Positions 5,957 through 12,926 of a stretch of DNA of 22,349 nt are shown here, in pieces (within the stretch, counting starts at the first letter, position 1; every line of letters begins with the position of its first letter). Made by a program: the position numbers and the translations under genes. The notes beneath the pieces are model-generated. The model did not search any database. It saw only the letters and a program-made list of their open reading frames with translations, and was not told the origin of the DNA. The DNA is from a virus. The stretch covers positions 1-22,349 of the IMG/VR virus record IMGVR_UViG_3300037587_000179; one strand, given 5' to 3'.

Positions 5957-6265
5957 ATGCCAACAGTTCTAGTTATGATCGCCAAGGTCGCGATCGTGGT
6001 TACTTTTCTCAAAGTCGTGGCAGCAAAATTCAACCTTGTTGTCACGGGAGTTTTCGCGCTCATTGTCGCGATCCTCTCCTCGATCGGCGTTTGGTATTAT
6101 TACATCGCAACGACGGAGACGGCGATCACGATGGCGATGATTATGTTACTCGTCGAGGTTGCCATTGGTGCGACGATCGGATACAAATTACTCCCATCGT
6201 CGGTCAAGGATTTCGACCTCAAGAATTTACGTGGTGAGGTATTGAATCGCGGGTCAAGTCTCTAA
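5957..6265 (+). CDS. Three-helix membrane protein, holin candidate
   Basis: 102 residues with a perfect AGGAGG site before the ATG. Three membrane segments are evident: about 4-23 (VLVMIAKVAIVVTFLKVVAA), 27-48 (ending GVWYYY) and 55-79 (TAITMAMIMLLVEVAIGATI), then a charged C-terminus (SSVKDFDLKNLRGEV). Size, three segments and charged tail match class I holins of the lambda S type. However, it is separated from the endolysin by the methyltransferase gene, a terminator and a promoter, so it is a candidate only. Other small phage membrane proteins could look the same. Confidence 0.65.
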   Translation: MPTVLVMIAKVAIVVTFLKVVAAKFNLVVTGVFALIVAILSSIGVWYYYIATTETAITMAMIMLLVEVAIGATIGYKLLPSSVKDFDLKNLRGEVLNRGSSL

Positions 6266-6297
6266 TTGAGCGGTTAGGGAATAAGAATGACGGCGGA

Positions 6298-6330
6298 GGC
6301 GGGATGAATCGAATTACACGTCCCGCCTTT
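6298..6330 (+). terminator. Terminator-like hairpin / possible attenuator before methyltransferase
   Basis: GGCGGGA (6298-6304) pairs with TCCCGCC (6321-6327), extended by A6297-T6328, loop 16 bases, followed by TTTC rather than a long T-run. An alternative, mutually exclusive stem TCCCG (6321-6325) with CGGGA (6334-6338) would cover part of the ribosome site of the methyltransferase at 6346. It may be a weak terminator or an attenuator. Confidence 0.45.
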
Positions 6331-6345
6331 CGTCGGGAAAGAGAC

Positions 6346-7092
6346 ATGATAAAAAGGAAATATCCCGACGATTTTATCAATAAGATAATCTGTGGGGATT
6401 GTCTTGAGGTTATGAAGGAGATGCCGGATAAGTGTATGGATTTAGTTATAACAAGTCCACCCTATAACGCTTCTAAAGAATATGAAAATGATTTATCACC
6501 TAATGAGTGGCTTAAATTTTTGAGCAATATTAATACTCAAATTTATAGAATTTTGAGAGCTGGCGGTAGATATGCTTTAAATATCACATTTGATATACAA
6601 AATCAATCTTTAGGTAATATGAAAATTTTACCTCTTGCGTTTTTGTCTCTTGGCAATCTTTCATTAAAAGATTTAATTTGTTGGAATCAATTAAATACGG
6701 AGAGTGATACTGCCTGGGGTTCTTGGAAATCTGCATCGGCGCCTCATTTTAGACATCAATGTGAATATATCATAATTTCATATAAAGAAACATGGCATCA
6801 TGGTAAAGGAATAAGCTCAATATCATCACGGAATTTTACAAGATGGACGATAGATCATTGGAATATGTGTTGTGCAAGAAAAAATGAACACCCCGCACCA
6901 TTTCCCCAGGAATTACCCGCTCGATTAATAAATTTATTATCTTTTGAGGGGGAGTTGATTTTAGATCCTTTTTTGGGCTCTGGAACAACGGCTCGAGCGG
7001 CTAAAGATTTGAGGCGCAACTTCATCGGCATAGAGATAAACCCTGATTATTGCAAGATAGCTGAGGAAAGACTGGCACAGGGAGTGTTATAA
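6346..7092 (+). CDS. Beta-class DNA methyltransferase (N4-cytosine or N6-adenine)
   Basis: 248 residues from ATG 6346, preceded by GGGAAAGAG; an in-frame ATG at 6304 falls inside the upstream hairpin and is unlikely. The motif order is that of the beta class: CGDCLEVMKEMPDKCMDLVITSPPY with the catalytic TSPPY at 36-40 near the N-terminus, a central target-recognition part (SDTAWGSWKSASAP, RHQCEYIIISY, then HPAPFP), and the cofactor-binding DPFLGSGTT at 207-215 near the C-terminus, ending FIGIEINPDYCKIAEERL. SPPY is typical of N4-cytosine enzymes, though some adenine enzymes share it. No endonuclease gene is next to it, so it acts as an orphan. The coding sequence is strikingly AT-rich relative to the surrounding genes, a sign of transfer. 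Confidence 0.93.
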   Translation: MIKRKYPDDFINKIICGDCLEVMKEMPDKCMDLVITSPPYNASKEYENDLSPNEWLKFLSNINTQIYRILRAGGRYALNITFDIQNQSLGNMKILPLAFLSLGNLSLKDLICWNQLNTESDTAWGSWKSASAPHFRHQCEYIIISYKETWHHGKGISSISSRNFTRWTIDHWNMCCARKNEHPAPFPQELPARLINLLSFEGELILDPFLGSGTTARAAKDLRRNFIGIEINPDYCKIAEERLAQGVL

Positions 7093-7137
7093 AACGAACA
7101 ATGCCTCACATTGTGGGGTAAAAATAGAGGAGGATAT

Positions 7138-7146
7138 ATGGATTAA
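7138..7146 (+). other. Two-codon minigene (ATG GAT TAA) behind a strong ribosome site
   Basis: GAGGAGGA (7126-7133) is followed after four bases by ATG, one Asp codon and TAA. Beyond the stop, the same frame continues with protein-like codons (IEAAKHCITLL then SRGEL), running into the terminator at 7186. It may be a lambda bar-like minigene, the remnant of a small gene killed by a stop codon, or chance. Confidence 0.3.
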
Positions 7147-7185
7147 ATAGAAGCGGCTAAACATTGTATCACTTTACTGTCGCGA

Positions 7186-7225
7186 GGGGAGTTGCGGTTC
7201 AGGGGATCGCGCTCCCCTTTTTTTT
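7186..7225 (+). terminator. Rho-independent terminator closing the early block
   Basis: GGGGAG (7186-7191) pairs with CTCCCC (7212-7217), continued inward by TGCG/CGCG with one bulged T, loop about 11 bases, directly followed by eight T (7218-7225). It lies about 94 bases after the methyltransferase stop and just before the promoter at 7231, so it insulates the two transcription units. Confidence 0.85.
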
Positions 7226-7230
7226 GTTCC

Positions 7231-7260
7231 TTGACATTTTAAAATCGCCTCATTTATGAT
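7231..7260 (+). promoter_or_regulatory. Strong sigma70-like promoter of the lysis/packaging/head operon
   Basis: TTGACA (7231-7236, perfect -35) and TATGAT (7255-7260, one mismatch from TATAAT) with an 18-base spacer. Transcription would start around 7266-7268, that is at or next to the ATG of the endolysin (7268). It follows immediately after a terminator, and the next good terminator is at 15944, so it probably drives everything between. Confidence 0.75.
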
Positions 7261-7267
7261 TAAGAAA

Positions 7268-7678
7268 ATGTCAACCGAGAGGCGAATCAAGTTTATTAGA
7301 TCATTCTCTCCATTCATAATCGAATGTTATCGGCGGGACATTATCCTCGTTCCGTATGAATTCCATAGAACCATGAACCGTCAACAAGAGTTGTATGCGC
7401 TCGGTCGGACCAAACCCGGTCGGATCGTGACCTATAAAGATGGGATCATCGAGATATCCAATCATCAAATATGGGAGGCGGCGGATTGTTGTCTCGTTTT
7501 CATAAATCCTTTAACGGGGGGTTATAGGTGGGAATGGTCCCGCGATCCAAAGTATGATGAGGCGGGCGACCTATGCCGGGAATTTGGTCTCCGGTGGGGA
7601 GGAGATTGGGATTCGGATGACGAGATTGATTCAACGGATTTCGATATTTATCATTTCGAATTGGCGAGGACACAATGA
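7268..7678 (+). CDS. Endolysin: M15-type L,D-/D,D-peptidase (VanY / L-Ala-D-Glu peptidase-like)
   Basis: 136 residues from ATG 7268. The upstream ATG 7256 lies inside the -10 box and neither start has a ribosome site, so translation may be leaderless from 7268. The zinc peptidase motifs are present: LYALGRTKPGRIVT (43-55), the SxHxxGxAxD-type motif as SNHQIWEAAD (H66 and D73 as zinc ligands), GLRWGGDWDSD (107-117), and DIYHFEL with H129 as third ligand. The usual Gly of the first motif is replaced by Trp69, an oddity. Enzymes of this group cut peptide bonds in peptidoglycan; the phage member releases progeny at lysis. Its stop overlaps the next gene (ATGA), and small membrane proteins follow, the normal setting of a lysis cassette. 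Confidence 0.82.
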   Translation: MSTERRIKFIRSFSPFIIECYRRDIILVPYEFHRTMNRQQELYALGRTKPGRIVTYKDGIIEISNHQIWEAADCCLVFINPLTGGYRWEWSRDPKYDEAGDLCREFGLRWGGDWDSDDEIDSTDFDIYHFELARTQ

Positions 7679-7851
7679 GTGATCTAAAAACGATATTAAA
7701 ATTATTGGACAAACTTGTCGATTTAGAGGAGACGATCGAGAATGAAATCAAGAAAGAACGAGACGCCAAACGACGCGACACTCTCCGCAAGGGGATTCGC
7801 CGCCGTGATGTTGGCATTATTCGCGATATGTTGTTTGATCCAGACAACTAA
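7675..7851 (+). CDS. Small charged coiled-coil protein in the lysis cassette
   Basis: 58 residues, ATG overlapping the endolysin stop (ATGA). The N-terminal half is a heptad-like helix (LKTILKLLDKLVDLEETIENEI), the C-terminal half is very basic (KRRDTLRKGIRRRDVG). There is no membrane segment. Its last 110 bases overlap, in another frame, the start of the membrane protein at 7742. Function unknown; co-translation with the endolysin suggests a lysis-related or late role. Confidence 0.6.
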   Translation: MSDLKTILKLLDKLVDLEETIENEIKKERDAKRRDTLRKGIRRRDVGIIRDMLFDPDN

Positions 7852-8074
7852 TTGCACGCCATATCATCCCGGAAATTTCCCATCATACGACGTCCTCGTT
7901 CCTTCGGAGATCGTGAAAGAGAACCCGATCGCGTTTATCAAGGTTGAAAATAGCGAGATCATCAAGGTTGATTGGACAAACGAGGTAACGAAAGACGGGA
8001 CATACAACCTCGTCAATGACGAATTTCTCCAATGGGCGTACGATCTAAAATCGGAGATCAAGCGATTGAGGTAA
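7742..8074 (+). CDS. Signal-anchored protein, partly nested in the preceding gene
   Basis: 110 residues. ATG 7742 lies inside the gene at 7675 in the +1 frame, with GAGGAG 9 bases upstream. A basic N-terminus precedes a hydrophobic segment (about 17-34, RGFAAVMLALFAICCLI), so the rest should be outside the cytoplasm: a Pro-rich stretch (HPGNFPSYDVLVP) and an acidic C-terminal helix. The cysteines after the segment (30, 31, 38) do not form a proper lipobox, so lipidation is doubtful. The overlap with the preceding gene recalls nested spanin genes (Rz/Rz1), though the domain pattern is not standard. A role at the envelope during lysis is inferred from position. Confidence 0.65.
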   Translation: MKSRKNETPNDATLSARGFAAVMLALFAICCLIQTTNCTPYHPGNFPSYDVLVPSEIVKENPIAFIKVENSEIIKVDWTNEVTKDGTYNLVNDEFLQWAYDLKSEIKRLR

Positions 8075-8078
8075 TGAA

Positions 8079-8402
8079 ATGTCAGGACTTGGGACGGAAT
8101 TAGGAATCGTAAATATTCTATTTTTGGCGGGAATTGTATTCAAGTTGTTTGTCATTCCGTGGTATCAAGCGCGAAAGGTGACGGACAATCCCGGTCATCG
8201 TATTGAGACACAACGGATGACCGCGAACAATATCCGGGTTCCGGGAGCGTCAAGAATATGCAGAGAAAACCGAGATGATATTACAAAGATATGTACGAAC
8301 GTTAAGAATTTGAGAGACGAGATAAAACAAGCCAATCAAACCAATGAAAGAGATCACGAAAACTTTTGGAAAAGATTGAATGAGATCAGAGACAAGATTT
8401 AA
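8079..8402 (+). CDS. Membrane protein with cytoplasmic coiled coil, possible holin or lysis accessory
   Basis: 107 residues starting five bases after the preceding stop, with GAGGTAA upstream. A single membrane segment (about 8-28, LGIVNILFLAGIVFKLFVIP) is near the N-terminus, followed by a basic stretch (YQARKV), so the positive-inside rule puts the C-terminal part in the cytoplasm. Residues 60-107 form a charged, heptad-like helix (DDITKICTNVKNLRDEIKQ). N-out/C-in one-segment proteins next to endolysins include pinholin-like and accessory lysis proteins, but no family is recognised. The stop overlaps the next ATG (TAATG). Confidence 0.7.
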   Translation: MSGLGTELGIVNILFLAGIVFKLFVIPWYQARKVTDNPGHRIETQRMTANNIRVPGASRICRENRDDITKICTNVKNLRDEIKQANQTNERDHENFWKRLNEIRDKI

Positions 8403-8566
8403 TGAATAAATGTATTCAATGGTCCGGGACATTAGCGTTAGTCATATTTGAAAAGCGCCAATGTTCTCATAAGATAGGACAAAAGAAAGTGATCCCCTTC
8501 AAAACCGCAAAACGATACGAGAGGCGTGGGACGGTTACAATCCTGAAAATCATTGAGAATTTATGA
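8402..8566 (+). CDS. Tiny basic protein (54 aa), paralogue of the next gene
   Basis: ATG 8402 overlaps the previous stop and its own stop overlaps the next ATG (ATGA), so it is embedded in a coupled series. The product has cysteines at 4 and 21 and a pattern shared with the next gene: a strand with LVIFEKRQC, a basic turn (KIGQKK), a helix start (FKTAKRYERRG) and a last strand (TVTILKII). This looks like a small SH3-like barrel of the kind often found as tiny proteins around phage packaging genes. No function can be assigned. Confidence 0.6.
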   Translation: MNKCIQWSGTLALVIFEKRQCSHKIGQKKVIPFKTAKRYERRGTVTILKIIENL

Positions 8567-8706
8567 GCGCATGGGTTCTCGTTGAATTTAGGAAATCACG
8601 ATGCGCGTATAATAAAGGCGAACGAACGATATTGACATTGAGAGCGGCGGAAACATTGAGAGATAGAGGGATTGTTAAAATATGGCGACGCGTAAAAAAA
8701 CCTTGA
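8563..8706 (+). CDS. Tiny basic protein (47 aa), paralogue of the preceding gene
   Basis: ATG 8563 overlaps the preceding stop. The product reads WVLVEFRKSRCAYNKGE, then RTILTLRAAETLRDRG, then IVKIWRRV, aligning with the 54-residue neighbour: (V/I)xFxKxxC, a basic turn, A-x2-(Y/L)-x2-RG and a final beta strand. The layout (small barrel, 'KGE' turn, 'L-x-x-RG-x-V' end) is common to unnamed short phage proteins near terminase and head genes. Its 3' end overlaps the small terminase start by 25 bases. Confidence 0.6.
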   Translation: MSAWVLVEFRKSRCAYNKGERTILTLRAAETLRDRGIVKIWRRVKKP

Positions 8707-9260
8707 AAGAGGACAAGATTTCAAAGGCGAATCGATTGGAGATTTTTTGTCTCGAATATCTAATCGATTTCAACGCGACCCGTGCGGCAAAGGCGGCGGG
8801 ATATTCAAAGAAAACGGCATATTCTCAAGGTCAACGGTTGTTGAAAAATGTTGAAACTCAAATGACGTTGGCGGAAAAACGAAAGGTGATAGTCGAAAGG
8901 ATTGAATTCACGGCGGAGAATGTCCTCACGGAATTAGGAAAACTCGCGTTTGTCAACATCAAGGATTATGTGAAACACGCGACGGACCGATGGATATTTT
9001 TCAAGAACATTGACGAGATACCGCGCGACCTAGCGGCGGCGGTTGAGGCGATCAAACAAACCGACAAGGGGATCGAGGTCAAGTTATATAATAAACCGAA
9101 ATCATTGGAATTAGCACTCCGACATTTTGGATTATTGACGGACAATCTCAATGTCAAGGGATCGATGAAACAATATTTAACGATCGACAAGTTATTGGAC
9201 GCGGCGGATAAAAAGAAAAAGAAAAATGGAATTAAGTCAAAGAGACCAAAACGAAAATGA
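8682..9260 (+). CDS. terS: Terminase small subunit (Terminase_2 type)
   Basis: 192 residues. The N-terminal DNA-binding domain is characteristic: LEIFCLEYLIDFNATRAAKAAGYSKKTAYSQGQRLL (19-54), the helix-turn-helix of the Terminase_2 family with the NATRAAKAAGYS core. It continues with the oligomerisation part (ERIEFTAENVLTELGKLAFVNIKDYV) and a Lys-rich tail. The protein binds the packaging site on phage DNA and loads it onto the large subunit for headful or site-specific cutting. Its end overlaps the large subunit gene by 35 bases, the usual coupling. The upstream region inside the tiny genes at 8402-8706 is a plausible place for a packaging site. Confidence 0.92.
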   Translation: MATRKKTLKEDKISKANRLEIFCLEYLIDFNATRAAKAAGYSKKTAYSQGQRLLKNVETQMTLAEKRKVIVERIEFTAENVLTELGKLAFVNIKDYVKHATDRWIFFKNIDEIPRDLAAAVEAIKQTDKGIEVKLYNKPKSLELALRHFGLLTDNLNVKGSMKQYLTIDKLLDAADKKKKKNGIKSKRPKRK

Positions 9261-10731
9261 TGTACTTGCGGAATTGAACGAGGCGTACGCCTCCGATCCC
9301 GTGTTCTTTGTTCATCATGCACTCGGTCATTATACGTGGTCGAAACAACGGACGATCCTCCGATCGGTCCGGGATCACAAATTTACGGCGGTCCGGGCGT
9401 GTCATGGATCGTCAAAGACGTACACGGCGGCGGAGTTATCCGTTTGGTTTCTCAATTCCTATCGACAAGCGAAAGTCATCACGACCGCGCCGACACATAT
9501 TCAAGTCGAGAAATTATTATGGTCGGAGATTAACAAGATATACAGATCATCCCGGATCGGGTTACGAGGCGATTGTTTTTATACTCACATAACAACGAGC
9601 GACCCGGACGCGTTCGCGACCGGATTCTCAACCGATAGACCCGAGCGTATGGAGGGATGGCACTCGCCGAACATCTTATTCATATTTGACGAGGCGAAAG
9701 GAATTCCGATCGACCTATGGGATTCGATCAAAGGACTCATGACCGGAGGACATTGTCGGTTCCTCGCGATCTCAACGACCGACGGCGTTCAAGTCGGAGA
9801 GCCGTTTTACGAGATTTTCGCGAAAAAAAATAAATGGAACCGGATTCATATCTCCGCGTTTGAATGTCCGGACATAACCGGGGAGGAATTCCAATTCATT
9901 CACGACAACGATGTTTGGACGAGAGAGGTATCCACGATCGCCGGGATCGATGTTGATATCCCGATTACGGGAAAGGAATATATCAAGGATTGTCGTGAGG
10001 ATTGGGGAGAGGAGTCGCCGCTATACATGACAAAGGTTCTCGGACAATTGACGGATCAAGGTGCGGATTCGGTTATTAAAATCTCTCAAATAAATAAGAT
10101 GATCCAAAATGCGGGGGACAAAGAATTTGACGTGTCCGGTCGATGGGAATTAGGCGCGGACGTGGCGCATGGCGGAGACGATGACACGGTTTACTTTCTC
10201 CGAAAGGGACTCAAGATTATGGATTGGATGGTCATAACATCGGCACAATTACCGGATACGGCGATCGGTGCGTTCCTCGCAGACCGTATGGAAGAAATGA
10301 TGATCCGCGCGGGCGTCCCGCGATCCGGGAAACCGACGAACGATTGTTTGATCAAGGTCGATGACACGGGCGTTGGATGTACGTTGACCGATGAAATGCA
10401 GAGGCGCGATTACGAGGTTCAACCGATCGTATTCAATGCGACGGCGAATGATGAGGACCGTTATCAAGACACGATATCGGAGGCATGGTTTGAGGCGTGT
10501 TCGATCATCCAAGATATCGCGTGTCCGGAGATCGAACGGTTACAAACGGAATTAATCAACCGGAAATCGAGAGGGATTGACAAGAAAGGGAGACGCGGGA
10601 TCGAGTCGAAAAAGGATTACAAGAAACGAGGGTTCCGATCCCCTGATTTCGCGGACGCGTTTCTTTTGGCGTTTTATGAAAAGAAAGAGGATGCGGGCGG
10701 ATTCTTTGTTTCTGACCGTCCGTTTTATTAG
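9226..10731 (+). CDS. terL: Terminase large subunit (ATPase and nuclease)
   Basis: 501 residues starting inside the small subunit gene. ATPase motifs: variant Walker A in RACHGSSKTYTAAE (K64, T65), Walker B in NILFIFDEAKGI (D155, E156), coupling motif in LAISTTDG (180-187). Nuclease domain of the RNase H-like fold: first acid in GADVAHGGDDDTV (D312), second in IKVDDTGVG (D379/D380), third in SPDFADAFLLAFY (D474, D477). The enzyme translocates DNA into the prohead and cuts it. Length is normal and no break is seen. A Gln/Ile-rich linker joins the two domains near 270-300. The portal gene follows 11 bases later. Confidence 0.96.
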   Translation: MELSQRDQNENDVLAELNEAYASDPVFFVHHALGHYTWSKQRTILRSVRDHKFTAVRACHGSSKTYTAAELSVWFLNSYRQAKVITTAPTHIQVEKLLWSEINKIYRSSRIGLRGDCFYTHITTSDPDAFATGFSTDRPERMEGWHSPNILFIFDEAKGIPIDLWDSIKGLMTGGHCRFLAISTTDGVQVGEPFYEIFAKKNKWNRIHISAFECPDITGEEFQFIHDNDVWTREVSTIAGIDVDIPITGKEYIKDCREDWGEESPLYMTKVLGQLTDQGADSVIKISQINKMIQNAGDKEFDVSGRWELGADVAHGGDDDTVYFLRKGLKIMDWMVITSAQLPDTAIGAFLADRMEEMMIRAGVPRSGKPTNDCLIKVDDTGVGCTLTDEMQRRDYEVQPIVFNATANDEDRYQDTISEAWFEACSIIQDIACPEIERLQTELINRKSRGIDKKGRRGIESKKDYKKRGFRSPDFADAFLLAFYEKKEDAGGFFVSDRPFY

Positions 10732-10742
10732 AGGAGAGAACA

Positions 10743-12188
10743 ATGCAAAAGGCATACGATAAAGAGAAAGGGACGATCCGGTTTGATCCTTTCGGTAAGC
10801 GGCGACTCCAATCGCTAGAATCAAAGATCGATAACCAAACCGAACGAATAAAGACTCAATCGTTGGTCATCGATGATATCTTGACCGCAAGGGAACGCGA
10901 GGCGGGACTCTATCGAGGGAACGAATATAATTCGTATCCGTCGGCAGTCATGGAGATTGTGAAAAAGTATAACGCGACGGCGGAATGGGGGGTTGTTCAA
11001 ACCGGGAATATTATCGATATCCGGGCGGCGTTCATAATCGGTCAAGGGATCAACATCGTTGACAGGACAACCGGAGAGGATTCGGCGGATCGTGAGATCG
11101 AATGGACGAATCAATTCCTCGAATACAATGGACTCGATGAGGTTACGGCGATCCAATTCGCGACTGAGGCGGAGATTGAGGGGAAATTCCTCGGACGAAT
11201 GGCGTTGGATACCGTTGATAAAATGATCGATGAAAACGAGAGGATGGCATCGGTCCGTTATATCTCATGGGCGAAAAGAAAATACAAGGTCAAGACGGAC
11301 GGCGAGGATTACACGAAATATGAATCGGTCACATATCGGGGAAAGGCATCCGGCGATTACCGATGGAAAAAAGCGACATTGACGCCTCCGAATTTTGTTT
11401 ACATCAAATTCGGCGGGAGGATCGACGAACCGAACCGGACACAACCGAAGATTATGAAATGCTTAACTCAAATCGATTTTTTGGATAAGGCACTCCGCGA
11501 TCTCCGGGAGATCAATCGGATGTTCGCCGCGCCCACGCCGTATTTCAAGGCGTCAACGGAAAAAGAGGCGCATGGTATCATGGAGGCAATCCGATCAAAC
11601 CCGAATTTCAAGATCAAAAAGGCGATATCGGCGACGGCGGAATTCTCGTTCGTCGCGCCCGACATGGCGGGAGTCGATAATCTGATAAATGAGATTGTGA
11701 CCTTGATCAAGATCATATCCGGGACGACGGGCGTTCCGATCCATTTCCTCGGACTTCTTGACCTCCTAAAGAACCGGGCGACCGGAGAGAACACGCGGGA
11801 ATTGATGATTGCCGGGACGACCAAAGAACGGTCGGCATGGCAGGGCGGATTTTACGAGATGATCAAAAAGGGGATGTATCAATACAACAAAGGCGTCCAA
11901 AAAACTGCACTCGACCCGCGAAAAATCGGTGTTGAATTACCCGTCTATACTGAGGAACAATGGTTACATTTAGAAAAGGTCTTGATTCCTGCGTCACAAT
12001 TCGGAATAATATCAAAGGAATTCGTGAGAGACCAAATTCCAGGGATCGATTCCAAATTGGAGGAGAAACGAAAGGCGGAGGCGGACAACACAGCGTTGGA
12101 TGCGGCGAAGAAAGAGAATGAGGATTTGAAATTGGAAATTGACGAGATTGGGAAAGGAGGCGTAATTAATAATGCCATTCCCGAATGA
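10743..12188 (+). CDS. Portal protein
   Basis: 481 residues; GAGGAGAG precedes the ATG. It follows the large terminase directly and shows typical portal features: an N-terminal coiled stretch, an alpha/beta body (SAVMEIVKKYNATAEWGVVQTGNIIDIRAAFIIGQG, 66-101), the stem/wing part (VYIKFGGRIDEPNRTQPKIMKCL) and the crown-side helix region with SGTTGVPIHFLGLLDLLKNRATGENTRELM (325-354), a stretch diagnostic for these portals. It ends with a charged coiled coil (EEKRKAEADNTALDAAKKENEDLKLEI). A dodecamer forms the DNA channel at one capsid vertex. Its last bases overlap the next gene by 17. Confidence 0.9.
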   Translation: MQKAYDKEKGTIRFDPFGKRRLQSLESKIDNQTERIKTQSLVIDDILTAREREAGLYRGNEYNSYPSAVMEIVKKYNATAEWGVVQTGNIIDIRAAFIIGQGINIVDRTTGEDSADREIEWTNQFLEYNGLDEVTAIQFATEAEIEGKFLGRMALDTVDKMIDENERMASVRYISWAKRKYKVKTDGEDYTKYESVTYRGKASGDYRWKKATLTPPNFVYIKFGGRIDEPNRTQPKIMKCLTQIDFLDKALRDLREINRMFAAPTPYFKASTEKEAHGIMEAIRSNPNFKIKKAISATAEFSFVAPDMAGVDNLINEIVTLIKIISGTTGVPIHFLGLLDLLKNRATGENTRELMIAGTTKERSAWQGGFYEMIKKGMYQYNKGVQKTALDPRKIGVELPVYTEEQWLHLEKVLIPASQFGIISKEFVRDQIPGIDSKLEEKRKAEADNTALDAAKKENEDLKLEIDEIGKGGVINNAIPE

Positions 12189-12477
12189 ACATTCTTGTCG
12201 CTTGAGACCTCCGGGGAGTTTTCAATCGGACTCATTCCGGCGGACCTCCCGGCGATCCGGCGGTAAACGATACGACGTGATCATGGGACGCCTCAAAGGT
12301 AAATCATCCATGACCGAACAAACGTATCGTTATCCGAAGTCGGCATGGTCGGCGTCGGAGGCGCGGGTCCATTGTCAAGATCACAGCGGCACATTTGAGG
12401 CGGCAAAGAAAACACAATCAACGGAGAAATGGAAACCAAAGTTTTCGATGGGGGTTGATTGTGATGACGATATATGA
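12172..12477 (+). CDS. Small conserved head-region protein (EHSCRLRPP type)
   Basis: 101 residues starting within the portal 3' end; GGAGG lies about 12 bases upstream. The N-terminus NEHSCRLRPPGSF and the core YDVIMGRLKGKSSMTEQTYR, followed by W-x-A-x-EAR-x-HC-x-DHSG-x-FE, is a combination I know from phage head modules, as a stand-alone gene or fused to the front of prohead-protease-like proteins. It ends with an acidic VDCDDDI. The position between portal and protease/scaffold supports a morphogenesis role. The precise function is not established. Confidence 0.75.
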   Translation: MPFPNEHSCRLRPPGSFQSDSFRRTSRRSGGKRYDVIMGRLKGKSSMTEQTYRYPKSAWSASEARVHCQDHSGTFEAAKKTQSTEKWKPKFSMGVDCDDDI

Positions 12478-12500
12478 GATTAATTTAAGGAGGTTTCAAT

Positions 12501-12926
12501 ATGGACCAAGTACAGGATTACGGTTACGCTAGCAAGAATCCCTGGATTTATTGTTTGAAAACGGTTCTTCCCGATGTTGTTCGACATAAGTATCGGTTGA
12601 TTGACGGAAAGGCGGTCGTCGGAACCTTGTCATTGAAACGGCGTCTCCCGACGGTCAAGGAGTATGATAAACTCATCGAGGAAAAAAAGGCGGAATTGGG
12701 ATTGAACAAAAGATCGTTTGATAGCGGGGATGTTACGCCCGGACAATTCGATGAGAATCGAAAGGTCAACGAATCCCTCCTCAAGCGCTTACAGGGGTCG
12801 CGAGCGGAACGGACGACCCTCATTGAGCGCGGACAAATGATGAGTGTTAAGGAGGGCGGATATCTCGGTCCTTTGGAGGATGGCATTGACCGGACACCGC
12901 CGGGAACGAAACCGGGAAAGGAATGA
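12501..12926 (+). CDS. Hypothetical head-module protein
   Basis: 141 residues with a textbook AAGGAGG seven bases before the ATG. An N-terminal part with aromatic residues (KNPWIYCLKTVLPDVVRHKYRLIDG) is followed by a charged helical middle (TVKEYDKLIEEKKAELG, then NESLLKRLQGSRAERTTLIERG) and a Gly/Pro-rich tail (GGYLGPLEDG). The tail could be disordered. Not recognised as a named family; location and strong ribosome site suggest a minor structural or assembly protein. Its stop codon shares one base with the next start (TGATG). Confidence 0.75.
   Translation: MDQVQDYGYASKNPWIYCLKTVLPDVVRHKYRLIDGKAVVGTLSLKRRLPTVKEYDKLIEEKKAELGLNKRSFDSGDVTPGQFDENRKVNESLLKRLQGSRAERTTLIERGQMMSVKEGGYLGPLEDGIDRTPPGTKPGKE

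Noticed and set aside
7742-7860. Lipoprotein signal (Rz1-like outer-membrane spanin) at the N-terminus of the protein at 7742
   Set aside because: None of Cys30, Cys31 or Cys38 is preceded by a proper lipobox (residues before are FAI, AIC and TTN), so only a signal anchor or ordinary signal peptide is supported.
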